Below, piece by piece: positions 35,980 through 47,589 of a DNA stretch of 64,000 nt. The translations under genes were made by a program, and so were the position numbers. The notes beneath the pieces were generated by a model. It saw only the letters and a list, made by a program, of their open reading frames with translations, ran no database searches and was not told the DNA's origin. Source of the stretch: Astragalus membranaceus (lineage: Eukaryota > Streptophyta > Magnoliopsida > Fabales > Fabaceae); NCBI GenBank assembly GCA_039519185.1, contig CM076851.1, positions 96,593,531-96,657,530 on the forward strand, in the 5' to 3' direction. Position 1 is the stretch's first letter; every line of letters starts with the position of its first letter.

Positions 35980-36283
35980 CTCAACTAATCACTACAATCA
36001 TAGGCAACAGTTAGAACTAATTGACAATACTTGATCGTCAATGACACAATAACTTGACAACTTGGCCGGTGTAACATCCCCTATTTTGCTATTTAATTAT
36101 AATTGCATAATAGTAATTATTAGTGATTTATTAATTTATTGAAAGTGATTTGCTTGATTGATTTATTTTGCAAATGATGTGCTTGATTTAATTGATTGCA
36201 TCATATTTAGTTTATTTGGAGTGAGGGAGTCATTAGGAAAGAAATGTTTAAGTGAGGGGCATAGTGGTATTTTTTTTACCTAG

Positions 36284-36286
<3 letters not shown>

Positions 36287-36325
<39 letters not shown>
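36287..36325. repeat. (AT)n microsatellite in solo LTR G
   Basis: About nineteen AT units. It may lie near the LTR promoter, but no TATA box can be picked out inside the run. Confidence 0.85.
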
Positions 36326-36329
<4 letters not shown>

Positions 36330-37106
36330 CAGCTGAAACACAAACATTTCATTTTGAAAAGAAAATCTGAAAAAGAACCAGCAAGATAGAGAGGGAGGGG
36401 AGAATGGGGCGTGAGGGAGAGAAGGAAGAAGGAGAAGGGAGAGTTCCTCAGAAATGCATTGCATGTGCAATCTGATTTCACCATTAGATTCAGTTTTCCA
36501 TCCTCTCTCCATTGATACAATTTTTGAAACCATCCTTCTTCTCCACCACATTCCACCATTGAAGACCACCTTGAGCTTCACATGGCCAAACACCAAATCT
36601 GTCCCTTGCATGTTATGTTGAAGAGTTGTAGAGCCAGTCCCTGTACCTGAAACACAAATTGGAGCAACCTAGAGAGTAGTTCAGTGGCTGGGTTTTCGGT
36701 TGGAAGTTAATTGGAGCGGTTTGGGTGAATTTGGAGTCACCGTGTGATCGTGGTCATGAAGTCTCGGTGTGAGTTGTTGTCATCATCAAAAGGTGAGTTC
36801 TATAACTCACTAGGGAAACCATGAAATTGTGTATGCATGTGTGTCCTAGTTCAGGTCTCCCGTTTTATAAATCCGAGTCGATAATGTTTACGAAAATCTC
36901 GCGTATGAGCCGTCGAGTCATGAAGTCATTGAGATTGAGATTGTTAAAGTGCATAAGTGTGATTGTTGAATGAAGGTTGTTGATTGTAATGGTTGACATG
37001 TCTGTATTGATGTGTTATTGAGTTTGCATGTGAATTGGAATGGACGGGGGAACGATCGGAATAGAAAAGAAAACGTGAAAAACTGTTTTTCTGAAGTACT
37101 GTTTGT

Positions 37107-37450
37107 CACGCACGGATCGTGTGTATGGGCGCACGGGTCGTGCGTGAGATTCTGGAACCACTGGTGCTGTTTTTGAAAACGCGCACGGGTCGTGTGCCAA
37201 GGCGCACGGACCGTGCGTATCTCTCTGATGCGACATTTTGAAATACGTCCTAAGTCGTTCCGATTGGTCCTAAGCCCCTTCCAATCCACTCCCCCAGGTT
37301 CCCTTAGGATTGGAACACCGTAATTCTACATGTTTAGCTTTGACTGAAGTGGTAGTATTGATCGGGAAGTAATTCGGGATCGGAAAGGAATGACACGATA
37401 AATGATGGACACGCACGGATCGTGTGTATGGGCGCACGGGTCGTGCGTGG
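37107..37450. repeat. CACG/CGTG microhairpin cluster in solo LTR G
   Basis: Repeated short inverted repeats include CGCACGGACCGTGCG (six-base stem), GCACGGGTCGTGC (five-base stem) and CACGGATCGTG. A block of about 39 bases carrying the first two types recurs at about 37108 and 37409. This is the GC-rich module of this LTR. Confidence 0.8.
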
Positions 37451-38641
37451 TCTTCGGGTTGCCTATTTTAAGAAGTGTTTTAAATCATTCCGAACGATTC
37501 CAATTGCTTTCTAATCCCTCCTTCCACCTTCCCCAATGTTACTATAATTGAATTGCCCCGAATTGAGTGGTAATTGATTATGATTGGTTGTGTTTGGATT
37601 ACGTTCAGGTTAAGTGAATGCTCATGTGATTGACCATTGATTTCATGTTATGAATTTGTGTTTGATGTATTGTGCTGGATTGACTGGTTTAGTAAGATTG
37701 ATAAGATAAGTTAGCAAACCTTAGTAATCCATGAGAGATCACTTAATAATTAGACTAAGTTAGTAATTAGACCACGTTAGTAATAAGTTTATGTTCAGTT
37801 CAGTTCATTGTTCAGTTAAGTTATTATTATGTTTAAGTTCATTGTTGAGTTCAGTCCAGGTATATCATCATATATATCTTTAGTCGGGGTGACGACCCTA
37901 TTTAGTTTAGTGTGCTAGGGGAGAGGCAGTCATGAGCCTTATGAACCTAGGCCCCGTTAGGGACCCAGCCGATTAGTGGGGACGGATACACCAGAAGCTT
38001 ATTATGCCAAGTGACCGGTGACACGCTATAACTTTAGTTAGTGTTGTATCCGGTAACCGGCTTGAGGGTTACGAGGTCAACTTTTAGTTAGTTAGCCACA
38101 TAGTCAACTTTGAGGACTATGAGTTAGGAGTTAAGTTTAATGAATCAAGCATAATTGAACCAAGAGGATTAGTAAGGGGGTCGCGATAGAACTCACTGAG
38201 ACAAGTTGTCTCACCCAATCCATTGTTGTTGTTTTTCAGTTAAGCAGGGAAAGATGAAGATCGTGAGGCACGGCTATGAAGATGCTTGAGGAGCAGCCGC
38301 TATCTTTATTTCTTTATGTCTTGTATTTCAGTTTCCCTTGTATCTCTGTATTTTGTATTCAGTTTCTTAGATGTACGATGGTACGACTTATGTTTTTAAG
38401 TTGTAAATCACTTCCGCATACTTTCTATTTTGGTACTGAACACTAGTTGAGTGGTGTAAGGACCGACTTTATGTATTTTATGTTAAGTTATGTAAGCGAA
38501 CTTGATGGGCTTTTAGCATCGAGTATTAGTATGTGTTCAGTATTTAAAAAGGAAGTCACTCTGATGTATGCCAGTAGTGCGCTTCGGTAATTTCTACAAG
38601 ATAGAAATTAACGGGGTGTTACAGCCGGACAGACCGAAACT

Positions 38642-38653
38642 GCTCTGATACCA
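38642..38653 (-). other. Primer-binding site of B internal region 2
   Basis: Minus-strand TGGTATCAGAGC, four bases from LTR3. Solo LTR G separates it from gag. Confidence 0.9.
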
Positions 38654-39532
38654 CTAATGTAACACCCCTTTTCTACCCGGAAAATTTTTGGCAAAAATCA
38701 GAGTTTCAAAAACATTTCTCACTACACCCACAAGGGATACCACATTTTCACCATTAAAACACCACACACCAATAATAAAGTTCACCATTAAAATAGTGCG
38801 ATACATAGCACGTCATAAATAACTCCATCACCACGCAGCGGAATAAAAATAAAGGTTCAACAAATAATCATAACATCATCATAAACTTCAGAAATTAAAA
38901 GATAAAGACAACTAATAAAAACTAGCGTTCATCCCCCCGAGTGCTACGTATCAGAGCGACGACACCGACTCTACTAGCGAAGGTAGACATGCCTTTACTC
39001 GTAATCACCTGCACGTCACAAACATAGGGGTAACATTCAAACAGAAGGGGTGAGATATCTAACATTATAATAGCATATATGATAGGCAATATGCTAGAGT
39101 TACGACAACTATATCTACCGCTTCACAACAACATCAAATTACAAATCACCAAGAATTATCACCAACATCATGAGTAAGTATATGAGATGCAACCCACACC
39201 AACGGGTATATGCATGTGGTACCAATCATCACCAACAAAATAGCCAATATGGGCATCATCACCTGTATGAGCATCACCATCATCACCTATAGCTCCAAGG
39301 CCGAAGCCTCCATCACCAAAATAATGCATATGAAATGTATGCGACACCACGGAGAATGCACCAGAGACAATCAACAACAATAGTCATCTATGTGACACAA
39401 TCAACACCAATATCAACAAATGGTCATAGACCCATCACCTATCACCCTAGCCAATAAAATAGGCACATCACCTGTTATTCATCACCAAGAACACCAATCA
39501 TCACCAATAACGCCAATCATCACCAATAACAA

Positions 39533-39636
39533 TAGTCATCTATGTGACACAATCAACACCAATATCAACAAATGGTCATAGACCCATCACCTACAAGGGA
39601 TGCCATCACCTACAAATGGTCATAGACCCATCACCT
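39533..39636. repeat. Scrambled filler at the LTR3 duplication joint
   Basis: Short pieces copied from nearby LTR sequence are strung together. ATGGTCATAGACCCATCACC occurs twice, and ACAAGGGATGCCA matches a piece from the LTR start. This is typical of template switching during break repair or reverse transcription. Confidence 0.75.
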
Positions 39637-41678
39637 ACCCGGAAAATTTGTGGCAAAAATCAGAGTTTCAAAAACATTTCTCACTACACCCACAAGGGAT
39701 GCCACATTTTCACCATTAAAACACCACACGCCCATAATAAAGTTCACCATTAAAATAGTGCGATACATAACACGTCATAAATAACTCCATCACCACGCAG
39801 CGGAATAAAAATAAAGGTTCAACAAATAATCATAACATCATCATAAACTTCAGAAATTAAAAGATAAAGACAACTAATAAAAACTAGCGTTCATCCCCGC
39901 GAGTGCTACGTATCAGAGCGACGACACCGACTCTACTAGCGAATGTAGACATGCCGTCACTCGCAATCACCTGCACGTTACCAAAATAGGGGTAGCATTC
40001 AAACAGAAGGGGTGAGATATCTAACATTATAATAGCATATATGATAGACAATATGCTAGAGTTACGACAACTATATCTACCGCTTCACAACAACATCAAA
40101 TTACAAATCACCAAGAATTATCACCAACATCATGAGTAAGTATATGAGATGCAACCCACACCAATGGGTATATGCATGTGGTACCAATCATCACCAATAA
40201 AATAGCCAATATGGGCATCATCACCTGTATGAGCATCACCATCATCACCTATAGCTCCAAGGCCGAAGCCTCCATCACCAAAATAATGCATATGAAATGT
40301 ATGCGACACCACGGAGAATGCACCAGAGACAATCAACAACAATAGTCATCTATGTGACACAATCAACACCAATATCAACAAATGGTCATAGACCCATCAC
40401 CTATCACCCTAGCCAATAAAATAGGCACATCACCTGTTATTCATCACCAAGAACACCAATCATCACAAATAACGCCAATCATCACCAATAACACTAACAC
40501 CTATAGGACAGTCTAACAACTTGACCGACAACCACCGACACCAAAGACGCCAATAGATTTACAACGTTAATGGCAACAACAATTTTACGACACCAATGAC
40601 AACACCAATTTACAACACCAATGACAGCGACAATCTTACAACACCGAGGATAACGACAATTTACATCACCTAGAACAACAACGACTTTGCAACACCAAAG
40701 CCAACAACAATTATACCGCACGAATGACAATACCAATTTACCACACCATTAACAACGACCACCGGGGCAGCCACCCAGGCGCCCAGTCACCAACACCCAC
40801 AGACAGGCAGCCAATCATGGCGCCTACGGCGCCCACTGCGCCAAACACCACAGGGCAGCCACATAAGGCGCCCACTGCAGCAGTCTCAGTAAATTCGACT
40901 GCAGTTGTCTCAGTAAATTTGACAGCTTCTGTCTCAGCTACTTTGACAACTTCTGTCTCAGCAACTTCGACAGCTTCTGTCTCAGTGACTTCGACAGCTT
41001 CTGTCTCAGCAACTTCAGACTTGGCGCCCAGCAACAGGGCGCCTAGCACAATAGCAACAAAACAGACATGGCGCCCAGGAGCAGGGCGCCAAGCACAATC
41101 GCAACACAAACTGACATGGCGCCCAGGAGCAGGGCGCCTAGCACAACCGCAACACAAACTGACATGGCGACCAGGAGCAGGGCGCCTGGCACAACAGCAA
41201 CAAGGCAGACCTGGCGCCCAGGAGCAGGGCGCCTATTCCAACAACCAAGACAGCCACAACACAACACCAGCACAGGACCAAGGCGCCCATGGCGCCCAGG
41301 GGACAGAACACGCGCAACAAAAACAAACCCCATGCGCCCATGGCGCCCAATACAACTGTTGCACCCCAAAAAATCCGGTTCGGACTTCTCATTGTACAAC
41401 GTGGAAAAGGTATGGAGCCGCCACCAATATTTTAATTTTAAGACCAAAACATTGAAAAAAGGTCTTTTAGACAAGGCGGATGGTCTTTCGAAAACTAGAG
41501 ATATGGGTTCGGGGGTCGGTTAGGCATGGGGAAGGTATTAGCACCCTGTACCTCCTTTCTACCGAAAGGGAACCTTTAATTAAATGTGTGGTTTGAAGTG
41601 TTGATTCGAAAATGCTTTTATTTTGCCTCTTTATTGAAAAGGGAGTGAGAAGACTTAATGAAAATTTTTATTTTTGGC

Positions 41679-42184
41679 GCTTGACGAGAGTTGGCCTCTC
41701 ACTCCTACGTATCTCCTGGTGCGATGGAGAATTCAAAGCTACGTAGTTCTTGGTTGTCCTAAAAAGGTTTTTGTTTTTTAGTCTGTTTAGATGAGTTTTC
41801 GCAGTAGGAGTGAGGATTCGCGATGACCAAACAACAACGGTTTAGAGTGGCCGCGCTACTAACTCTTTTGAAAATGAAATTATCATTAACAACCAAACGG
41901 CAACGGCGCATGTGATCATTAACGATAATCGGTTTTTCTTTTGATTCGAGTATTCGCGACGACCAAACAACAACGGTTTAGAGTGGCCGCGCTACTAACT
42001 CTTTTGAAAATGAAATTATCATTAACAACCAAACGGCAACGGCGCGAGTGATCATTAATGATAATCGGTTTTTATTTTAGATGATCAAAAAGGGCTTTCG
42101 AAATCGAATTAATTTTGGTTTGTTGTGCTTGACGAGGACGTGGCTCGCTCCTACGTATCCCAAATGGGAATCAAAGCGACGTAG
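41679..42184 (-). other. CTACGTA nested hairpins and long-arm hairpins in LTR H
   Basis: CTACGTA (41705) pairs with TACGTAG (41740) around inner stem TCTCC/GGAGA. A second copy at 42151/42179 has inner stem TCCC/GGGA. Each is preceded by a GAG...CTC stem. Between them are two long-arm inverted repeats: ATTATCATTAA/TTAATGATAAT at 42015-42065 (11 of 11 paired) and 41879-41929 (10 of 11). Confidence 0.75.
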
Positions 42185-42245
42185 TTCTAGAGCCTTGAAA
42201 ATGAAAGTCTTTTTGTTTTGATTTTGAAAAGTGAAGGGGGTTCAT

Positions 42246-42552
42246 AATGTTCAAACTACAAAGGTTATGGGTGATCATTACTAAAACCCCTTTAAGTGCA
42301 TGTAAAAATCTCTTTTGAAAAATGAAAGCCTTCATGATGACCAAACTAACAAAGGTTATGGGTGGTCATCATTAACACTTGCTATGACTTTTGATGCTTA
42401 AGAAAATATTTTTGGAAATTGAAAGCATTCATGATAATCAAACTAACAAAGGTTATGGGTGATTATCACTAGTAGCTCATGCATATGAAAACATCTTTTT
42501 GAAACTTAGGCTCTTAGGACAATCAAACTAACAAAGGTTATGGGTGATTGTC
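42246..42552 (-). other. Constant-loop hairpins in LTR H
   Basis: Four inverted repeats enclose AACTAACAAAGGTTATGGG, or an 18-base form in the first. Arms are AATGTTCA/TGATCATT (42246, one mismatch), ATGATGACCA/TGGTCATCAT (42334-42372), TGATAATCA/TGATTATCA (42432-42468) and GACAATCA/TGATTGTC (42518-42552). The arms differ between copies but stay complementary. Confidence 0.8.
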
Positions 42553-43957
42553 GCTAGTCACCATTTTCATGCTAGGCCCTTTAGAAAAGAAAGTAATGAA
42601 TGCAAATCGAATCCTTAGGCAAACAACAATCTCGTTTGAATTCTTTGAGCAAATATTAGCCTAGACTACACATATTAGACCACAACACATAAATAGGGAA
42701 AGAAGGAACTTGAATTGGGCATTGAGCAAAAATACAAGAATAGGCAAGATTGAACCTAAATGCATATCTAGTGGAAGATGCTAAGCGAGAACCATACTCA
42801 AATATTTCTACAAAACGCAAGGGAATCTAAATGCACGTCTAGTGGAAGATGCAATGTATGGAGTTGACCTATCTAAGTGTTGATGATACTTTTATATGAG
42901 AGTGGACAATGAAATTGTTAGCTTAAAGAAAAGAGTCGCCTCCATCATGATCATAGGCAAGCATAAGCAAGAAAATTATTTAGCAACCAAAGTATCAAAG
43001 AATGTTGAATCACTTTGGTCAATCCTCACACTTAAGATTAAGTGCACAAGTGCACAAGTGTGAATCACCTTGCCAATCATCAACAAAAACAAGTTTATTA
43101 AAGCAAACCCAAACCCTAATTTTTATGTTAAAACCTAGGAGCATACATACCCTAAATCAACTATTATTCATCCCCAAATCATGAAATAAACAAAAGCATT
43201 CAAGAACCCTAAACCTAGGCCCATGGCCGAATGTCATCATGCTTGAAATGGGTTTCTCATTTTTGTGAAAGTTATGCAAACATGAGTGAATATGCAAGGA
43301 AATGTGAGAAAACACAACAACAACTAGCAAATCACACTTTTATGAGAGTATGCGAAATACAACATGCCATAAAACAACATTTTATTTCATGAAAGGCAAG
43401 GATTAAGATCAACACAAATCAACATTTATTAAAGGGTGAGAAGCACCATAAGCACCCAAGCCTCCCTAAGTGCTTGTCAAAGTGCTTATGACACCCCTCA
43501 CCAACGACAATCAACAATATGGGAATATGAAGATGATAGGATGAATGCCTTTTATATTTTGAGGAAATACTCAAAGATGATGCAAAGTTTTAAAGATTAC
43601 CTTAGCTTTGAGCTAGAAAGTGAGATGAGAAGATGAAGCTAGTCACCAATCAACAAAAATCCAATATCCTTCAAAGAAGTACCTACTTGATGATGATGCT
43701 TGAACTTTGAATGAGAAATGGAGGGAGTATGTGAAAGAGGGATGCAAAATGAGGTGAGTGGTTTGTTAGGGTTTTTGGTGTAGGAGAGAATGGGAAGGTT
43801 CCTTTGAGATGAAAGAAAACAAGATCAAGTGAGGAAGAGGAGGGGGGGGGGCTACGAATTTCTTGGTCCTTTTTGAGAGGAGAGAAGTGAGTTGTTCTTA
43901 TTCAAATCCTTGGGAGGCCAAAGATCTAATGGGTTTAAGGTTGTGAGAGGGAAATAA

Positions 43958-44290
43958 AGAAATTAGTGTGTATTTAGTGGTGTAGAGAGAAAGAAGGTAA
44001 AAATATGTTGTGTATTGAATGTTATTGGATTCAAAGGTGTGCTTGTCATGATGAAAGGCTTTTTTTGTGATGTGCACTTGATGGGGCTGAAGTGAAGGGC
44101 ATGAGGGTGGAGTGAAGGAGGTGAAGAAATTAGTGTGTATTTAGTGGTGTAGAGAGAAGGAAGGTAAAAATATGTTGTGTATTGAATGTTATTGGACTCA
44201 AAGGTGTGCTTGTCATGATGAAAGGCTTTTTTTGTGATGTGCACTTGATGGGGCTGAAGTGAAGGGCATGAGGGTGGAGTGAGGGAGGTT
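43958..44290. repeat. 167-bp tandem duplication in LTR H
   Basis: Two almost identical copies with period 167 (43958-44124, 44125-44290). The small ORFs here are accidental. Confidence 0.88.
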
Positions 44291-45305
44291 GTTTGCTTGT
44301 GAAATTGGTACTTACTTTGGCCAAAAATGGATAAAAGCAAAAAGCACCTAAAAGGAATTAGCCCTAATTCTAAAAATACAATAAACATCCAAAATTATTT
44401 TATTATTAATTTTTCATTTTTGATTTCAGATTTCATATTTTTAATTATACATATTTTTTTGAGCATTTTTGAAAAAAACCGTTCCAATTGACCAAAATAC
44501 CCTTTTTGACGCTAAAACCCTAATTTGCCCGAAAAATGCGTTTCAACCCTACAAATGATTTCAGGAACCTTGGAATGCCTTCTAGGATCCGAAATGCAGT
44601 GCATAAGGCTCTTCGCTCTTCAATTTATTTATTTTTTGTGGAAAATTAGGGTTTTGACCTAAGCCGGACAAAATTGGGGTATGACAACAACAACGACGCA
44701 ACAACCATCAAACACCACATATGCAAACACAACATCACCAATGGCGCCCATGGCGCCTAAGAACATATTTTTTTTAGATTTTCCCCACGATCAATCACCA
44801 ACACCAGATTGAAATAAATCACTAATACATACAAAATCACCAAACAATTATCTAACAATCATCAAACAACATCAAAGGGCAACATAGGGCCTATCTCCCA
44901 CATAACCCCCATCATACACCCTATTATAAAGGTAGAACCCACCCTTACCATAGATTTTCCGAATACGAGATCTCCTAGCACGAAAACTCCAAAGAACCAC
45001 AGCAACAAGAGCTCCTCTCCTCTTCTCCTTGGTTCGCCTCGCCCCTCTCCTCTCTCTTCGCGACTCTCTTTTCTCTTCTCCAAAAATACGCTATGCTCCA
45101 AAACCCTAACTAATGCTCTCCTTCATGCGCCTAGGCCCTTGGGCTCTTGGATCACGAGCCCCCTTCTACTATTCAACTTAATCACTAGACACCACTCCCT
45201 GATTTAAATAAAACACCATATAATTATTTTAATATAACTATACTAATAAAATACCTAAATAATTTAATTAAATAAATAATTAAATTATTTGGGCGTTACA
45301 GTGCC

Positions 45306-46264
45306 CTTGGCGCCCATGCGCCAAAACAACACCTAAAACAGCAATCGGGCAGCCACCACATTGGCGCCCTTGGCGCTCATGCGCCAGAACAACACAGGAA
45401 CATCGCAAATCGGGCAGCCAATACTTGGCGCCCTTGGCGCCCATGCGACAGGAAACATCAACCGGCGCCCATGGCGCCCAGGAACAGCAACAACGGGCTG
45501 CCAGAATTCGGCGCCCATGGCGCCCTATGCGCCAGGTACCTGCAAAAACAGCAACACAGCACAACAGGATGGCGCCCACGGCGCCCAGCGCAGTTTCAGG
45601 AACGGCGCCCAGGCAACAACACACGCACGGAATTTGGCGCCCAGGAAGGCGCCCAGCCACAGCAACAACAACATTGGCGCCCATGGCGCCCTATGGACAG
45701 AATTTTTGGCTCAAATCATCAACAAGCAAGATCAATCATCAACACGCAAGATCAATCATCGTCAGTCATGCCCAATCATTATCAATCATGCTCAATCATC
45801 ATCAAATCACATTCATTCATCATCAATCAAATTCAATTCCTACAACTAGGGTTTTCTAACTTAATCACCTAGGGTTCCATTAACCTTCCTACATAGAGCC
45901 ATTCATACACCCAATTATAGAGATAGAACCCCACCCTTACCTTAGCCTTGAAGAATTCGAAACCTTGCCCTAGCCTTCTCCTCCTCTTCGCTGCGCCTCC
46001 TCTCTCTTCTCTCACTCTCAAACTTTTGTTTTTCTAATAAGTGAGCAAAACCCTAAAAATGCTTATTTATACTTAGTTAATTTTCATGGGCTTTTCTCTT
46101 GGCTATGCGACTTCATCAAGGGCCTTTTCCCTAACACTTCGAATTCGCTACTACTAATAACCATAGGTCCATATATTCTAACATTATTTTTATTTTATTA
46201 TTTTTCTACCAATTAAATTCCAAACAATTCAATTAAATAATTAATTAAATTTTAGGGCGTTACA
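45306..46264 (-). repeat. Element A 5' LTR, second part
   Basis: This continues the LTR broken at 15624, starting just after the second GTGCC copy. It holds the rest of the GGCGCC array (to about 45695) and the ATCAATC-rich segment, and ends GGGCGTTACA at 46264. Confidence 0.94.
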
Positions 46265-46269
46265 AACAA

Positions 46270-47225
46270 CACATATTTGTTCTTATTATTTCAAGAATGA
46301 GTTTGCTCCTGGAAGCAGTCGAATTGAAATGGATACTGAATGGCCTAGACATCATTTAGCTTTGTCTGTCTTTTGTCTACCCGGTCGTCCATCTGAGAAG
46401 GAGTCAATTCACTGGCTAACCGATGAAGAGTTAAGTTCAGCACATGTTCATGTGTTGATAAACTGTACTGAGGTGCAACCATTTATTGAGTATGTTCCTC
46501 AACATTAACTATCGATCTTAAATAGTTAATATAAAGTAGACAAATGTGTAACAATTAATTATTTCTTTTTAGGGAATTCTTGTCATCAGATGACGTAAAT
46601 GAGCAACAATCTTCTGCTCATATTAATGCACATTTTACAACGTGGTTTAGGCAACATGTTTATGCCCTCCCACCAAATCCTACCAACCAACACTTGAGGA
46701 ACATATCAGACGGTCCTCGAAGATGTGTTAAAGAATGGCACACATACTTTGTCAATGGATAGAAATTTCACATTAATGAATGGACACAGGGCAGAGAGAC
46801 AGTCAATAGTGGAGTGTGCATGAAGGGTGTCACTGGAGGAGGTGAAGATGATTTTTATGGTGTTGTTCAACACCTATATGAACTTTCGTACCCCCATCGA
46901 GATTTTAGTCAGAAGGTAGTGGTTTTTTATTGTAATTAGTTTGATCCGTCTGCTCGACGAACAAAGGTGAATCCAAAGTCAAATACAGTGGACATTAAAA
47001 TGAATGGTAGATATCAAATTTATGATCCGTTCGTCATTGTACAAAATGTGAGACAAGTCTATTATGTCCCTTATCCATCAACGCGGACCGATAGGCGTGT
47101 ATGGTGTGTCGCAATTAAAACAAAACCAAGAGGTCGCATTGAGACAAATGATGACACAGTGGAAGATGTGCCATATCAAATGGAAGAGATGTCTAATGTA
47201 AATGAAGTGATTCAACTTGAACCCA
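46270..47225 (+). pseudogene. CACTA transposase, C-terminal part (DUF4218 end, DUF4216)
   Basis: After the second AACAA the transposase frame resumes with HICSYYFKNEFAPG and runs to EVQPFIE, where an intron (46490-46572) intervenes. The next exon reads EFLSSDD, then NAHFTTWFRQHV, and after a stop near 46760 KGVTGGGEDDFYGV and the DUF4216-like segment (FDPSARRTKVNPKSN, DPFVIVQNVRQVYYVPYP). There is a further stop near 46938. Similarity becomes uncertain after about 47225. The order matches intact CACTA TNP2-type genes. Confidence 0.88.
46490..46572 (+). other. Predicted second intron in the CACTA transposase gene
   Basis: Donor GTATGT after ATTGA and acceptor TTTCTTTTTAG enclose 83 AT-rich bases. 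Splicing joins PFIE to EFLSSDD in frame. Confidence 0.8.
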
Positions 47226-47589
47226 TTAGTCGTTTATACCTGCACGACCTCTGGATCCCTCTCATTCCAGTGCGTATTTTGTTCATTCACGTGTCCCTTT
47301 GCCTAGAAGCTGCCAGGAGCCGCTCTTTGCCATGCCAACTTTTGGGCACCGGCGATCACTCCCCGCCCTTGTCAGCCACGGATGTCACAATTTTGTTCTT
47401 TACTCTTTCTTAACTTCTACTAACAATTCCTCTTGAAACTAACAATCATTACTAAAAATATAGTAAATAAAAATAAGAAAACACAAATATATAAAAAAAA
47501 TTAAGACAGTAATTATGTCATGAACGAATGTGCCCTCTCAGCACTTCAGAAGACATGAGATGTGTCTTCTGAGCCCTGAGAAGACACTG
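47226..47589. other. Junction between CACTA gene and copia remnant
   Basis: An open frame continues to 47413 on the plus strand, but I do not recognise its last 60 residues. 47540-47580 holds the inverted repeat AGAAGACA/TGTCTTCT. No CACTA terminus (TAGTG) or copia LTR edge could be placed. Confidence 0.4.

Larger units (their letters stand above)
36070..38623 (+). mobile_element. Solo LTR G (Tekay-like)
   Basis: 2554 bp, TGTAACATCCCC to GGGGTGTTACA, flanked by GCCGG at 36065-36069 and 38624-38628. There is no internal coding region, primer-binding site or polypurine tract, so it is a solo LTR left after recombination between the two LTRs. The orientation (+) is set by TGTAACATCCC at the left and by landmarks shared with the LTR at 2419. 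Landmarks are an (AT)n run, a GTGAGTT site near 36791, GC-rich microhairpins (37107-37447) and a GAACTCACTGAGACAAG segment near 38189. It lies between the gag start and the primer-binding site of B internal region 2. Confidence 0.93.
41357..44686 (-). mobile_element. Solo LTR H (Ogre/Tat-type)
   Basis: 3330 bp, TGTTGCACCCC to GGGGTATGACA on the plus strand, flanked by ACAAC at 41352-41356 and 44687-44691. On the minus strand it begins TGTCATACCCCAATTTTGTC, the start also seen in the Ogre LTR at 55115. There is no internal region, so it is a solo LTR. It shares with the Ogre LTR a conserved block near the sense 3' end (41505-41580 matching 50590-50670), the CTACGTA hairpins and the constant-loop hairpins. 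The two are otherwise clearly diverged. Confidence 0.92.
15625..45300 (-). mobile_element. Composite B: tandem Tekay-like element with three LTRs and two internal regions
   Basis: Order on the plus strand: LTR1 15625-18020, internal region 1 18021-21852, LTR2 21853-23558, internal region 2 from 23559 to 38657 (holding E and G), LTR3 38658-45300 (holding H). One 5-bp duplication, GTGCC, flanks the whole unit (15620-15624 and 45301-45305) and none flanks LTR2. Each internal region has its own polypurine tract and tRNA-Met primer-binding site. Both internal regions share the same deletion of the RT core, so the subfamily was already defective before the tandem formed. The LTR plan and protein are close to element A, so A and B are related subfamilies. 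Confidence 0.93.
38658..45300 (-). repeat. Composite B LTR3 (outer 5' LTR), duplicated head and insertion H
   Basis: It begins TGTAACACCCC and ends GGGCGTTACA. The first 875 bases (38658-39532) are followed by about 100 bases of shuffled LTR scraps and then by a second, nearly full LTR copy starting at 39637 within CTACCCGG. Solo LTR H interrupts it at 41357-44686. Removing H and the duplicated head leaves about 2.3 kb, close to LTR1. The 24-base minisatellite has six copies here (40883-41019). Confidence 0.92.
8918..46264 (-). mobile_element. Element A: Tekay-like LTR retrotransposon with nested insertions
   Basis: The ends are TGTAACACCCC at 8918 and GGGCGTTACA at 46264. The flanks carry a 5-bp duplication, AACAA at 8913-8917 and 46265-46269. 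Without nested DNA the element is about 7.7 kb: 3' LTR 8918-11229, internal region 11230-14305, and 5' LTR 14306-15624 plus 45306-46264. It is on the minus strand. The LTR copies differ at several sites and small indels in the first 400 bases compared by eye, so it is older than E. It carries a gag start and pol with complete RT, RNase H and integrase, but has lost most of gag and all of the protease. Confidence 0.95.

Noticed and set aside
36276..36611. 111-residue ORF in solo LTR G
   Set aside because: It runs through the AT microsatellite and LTR purine-rich sequence, with no domain.
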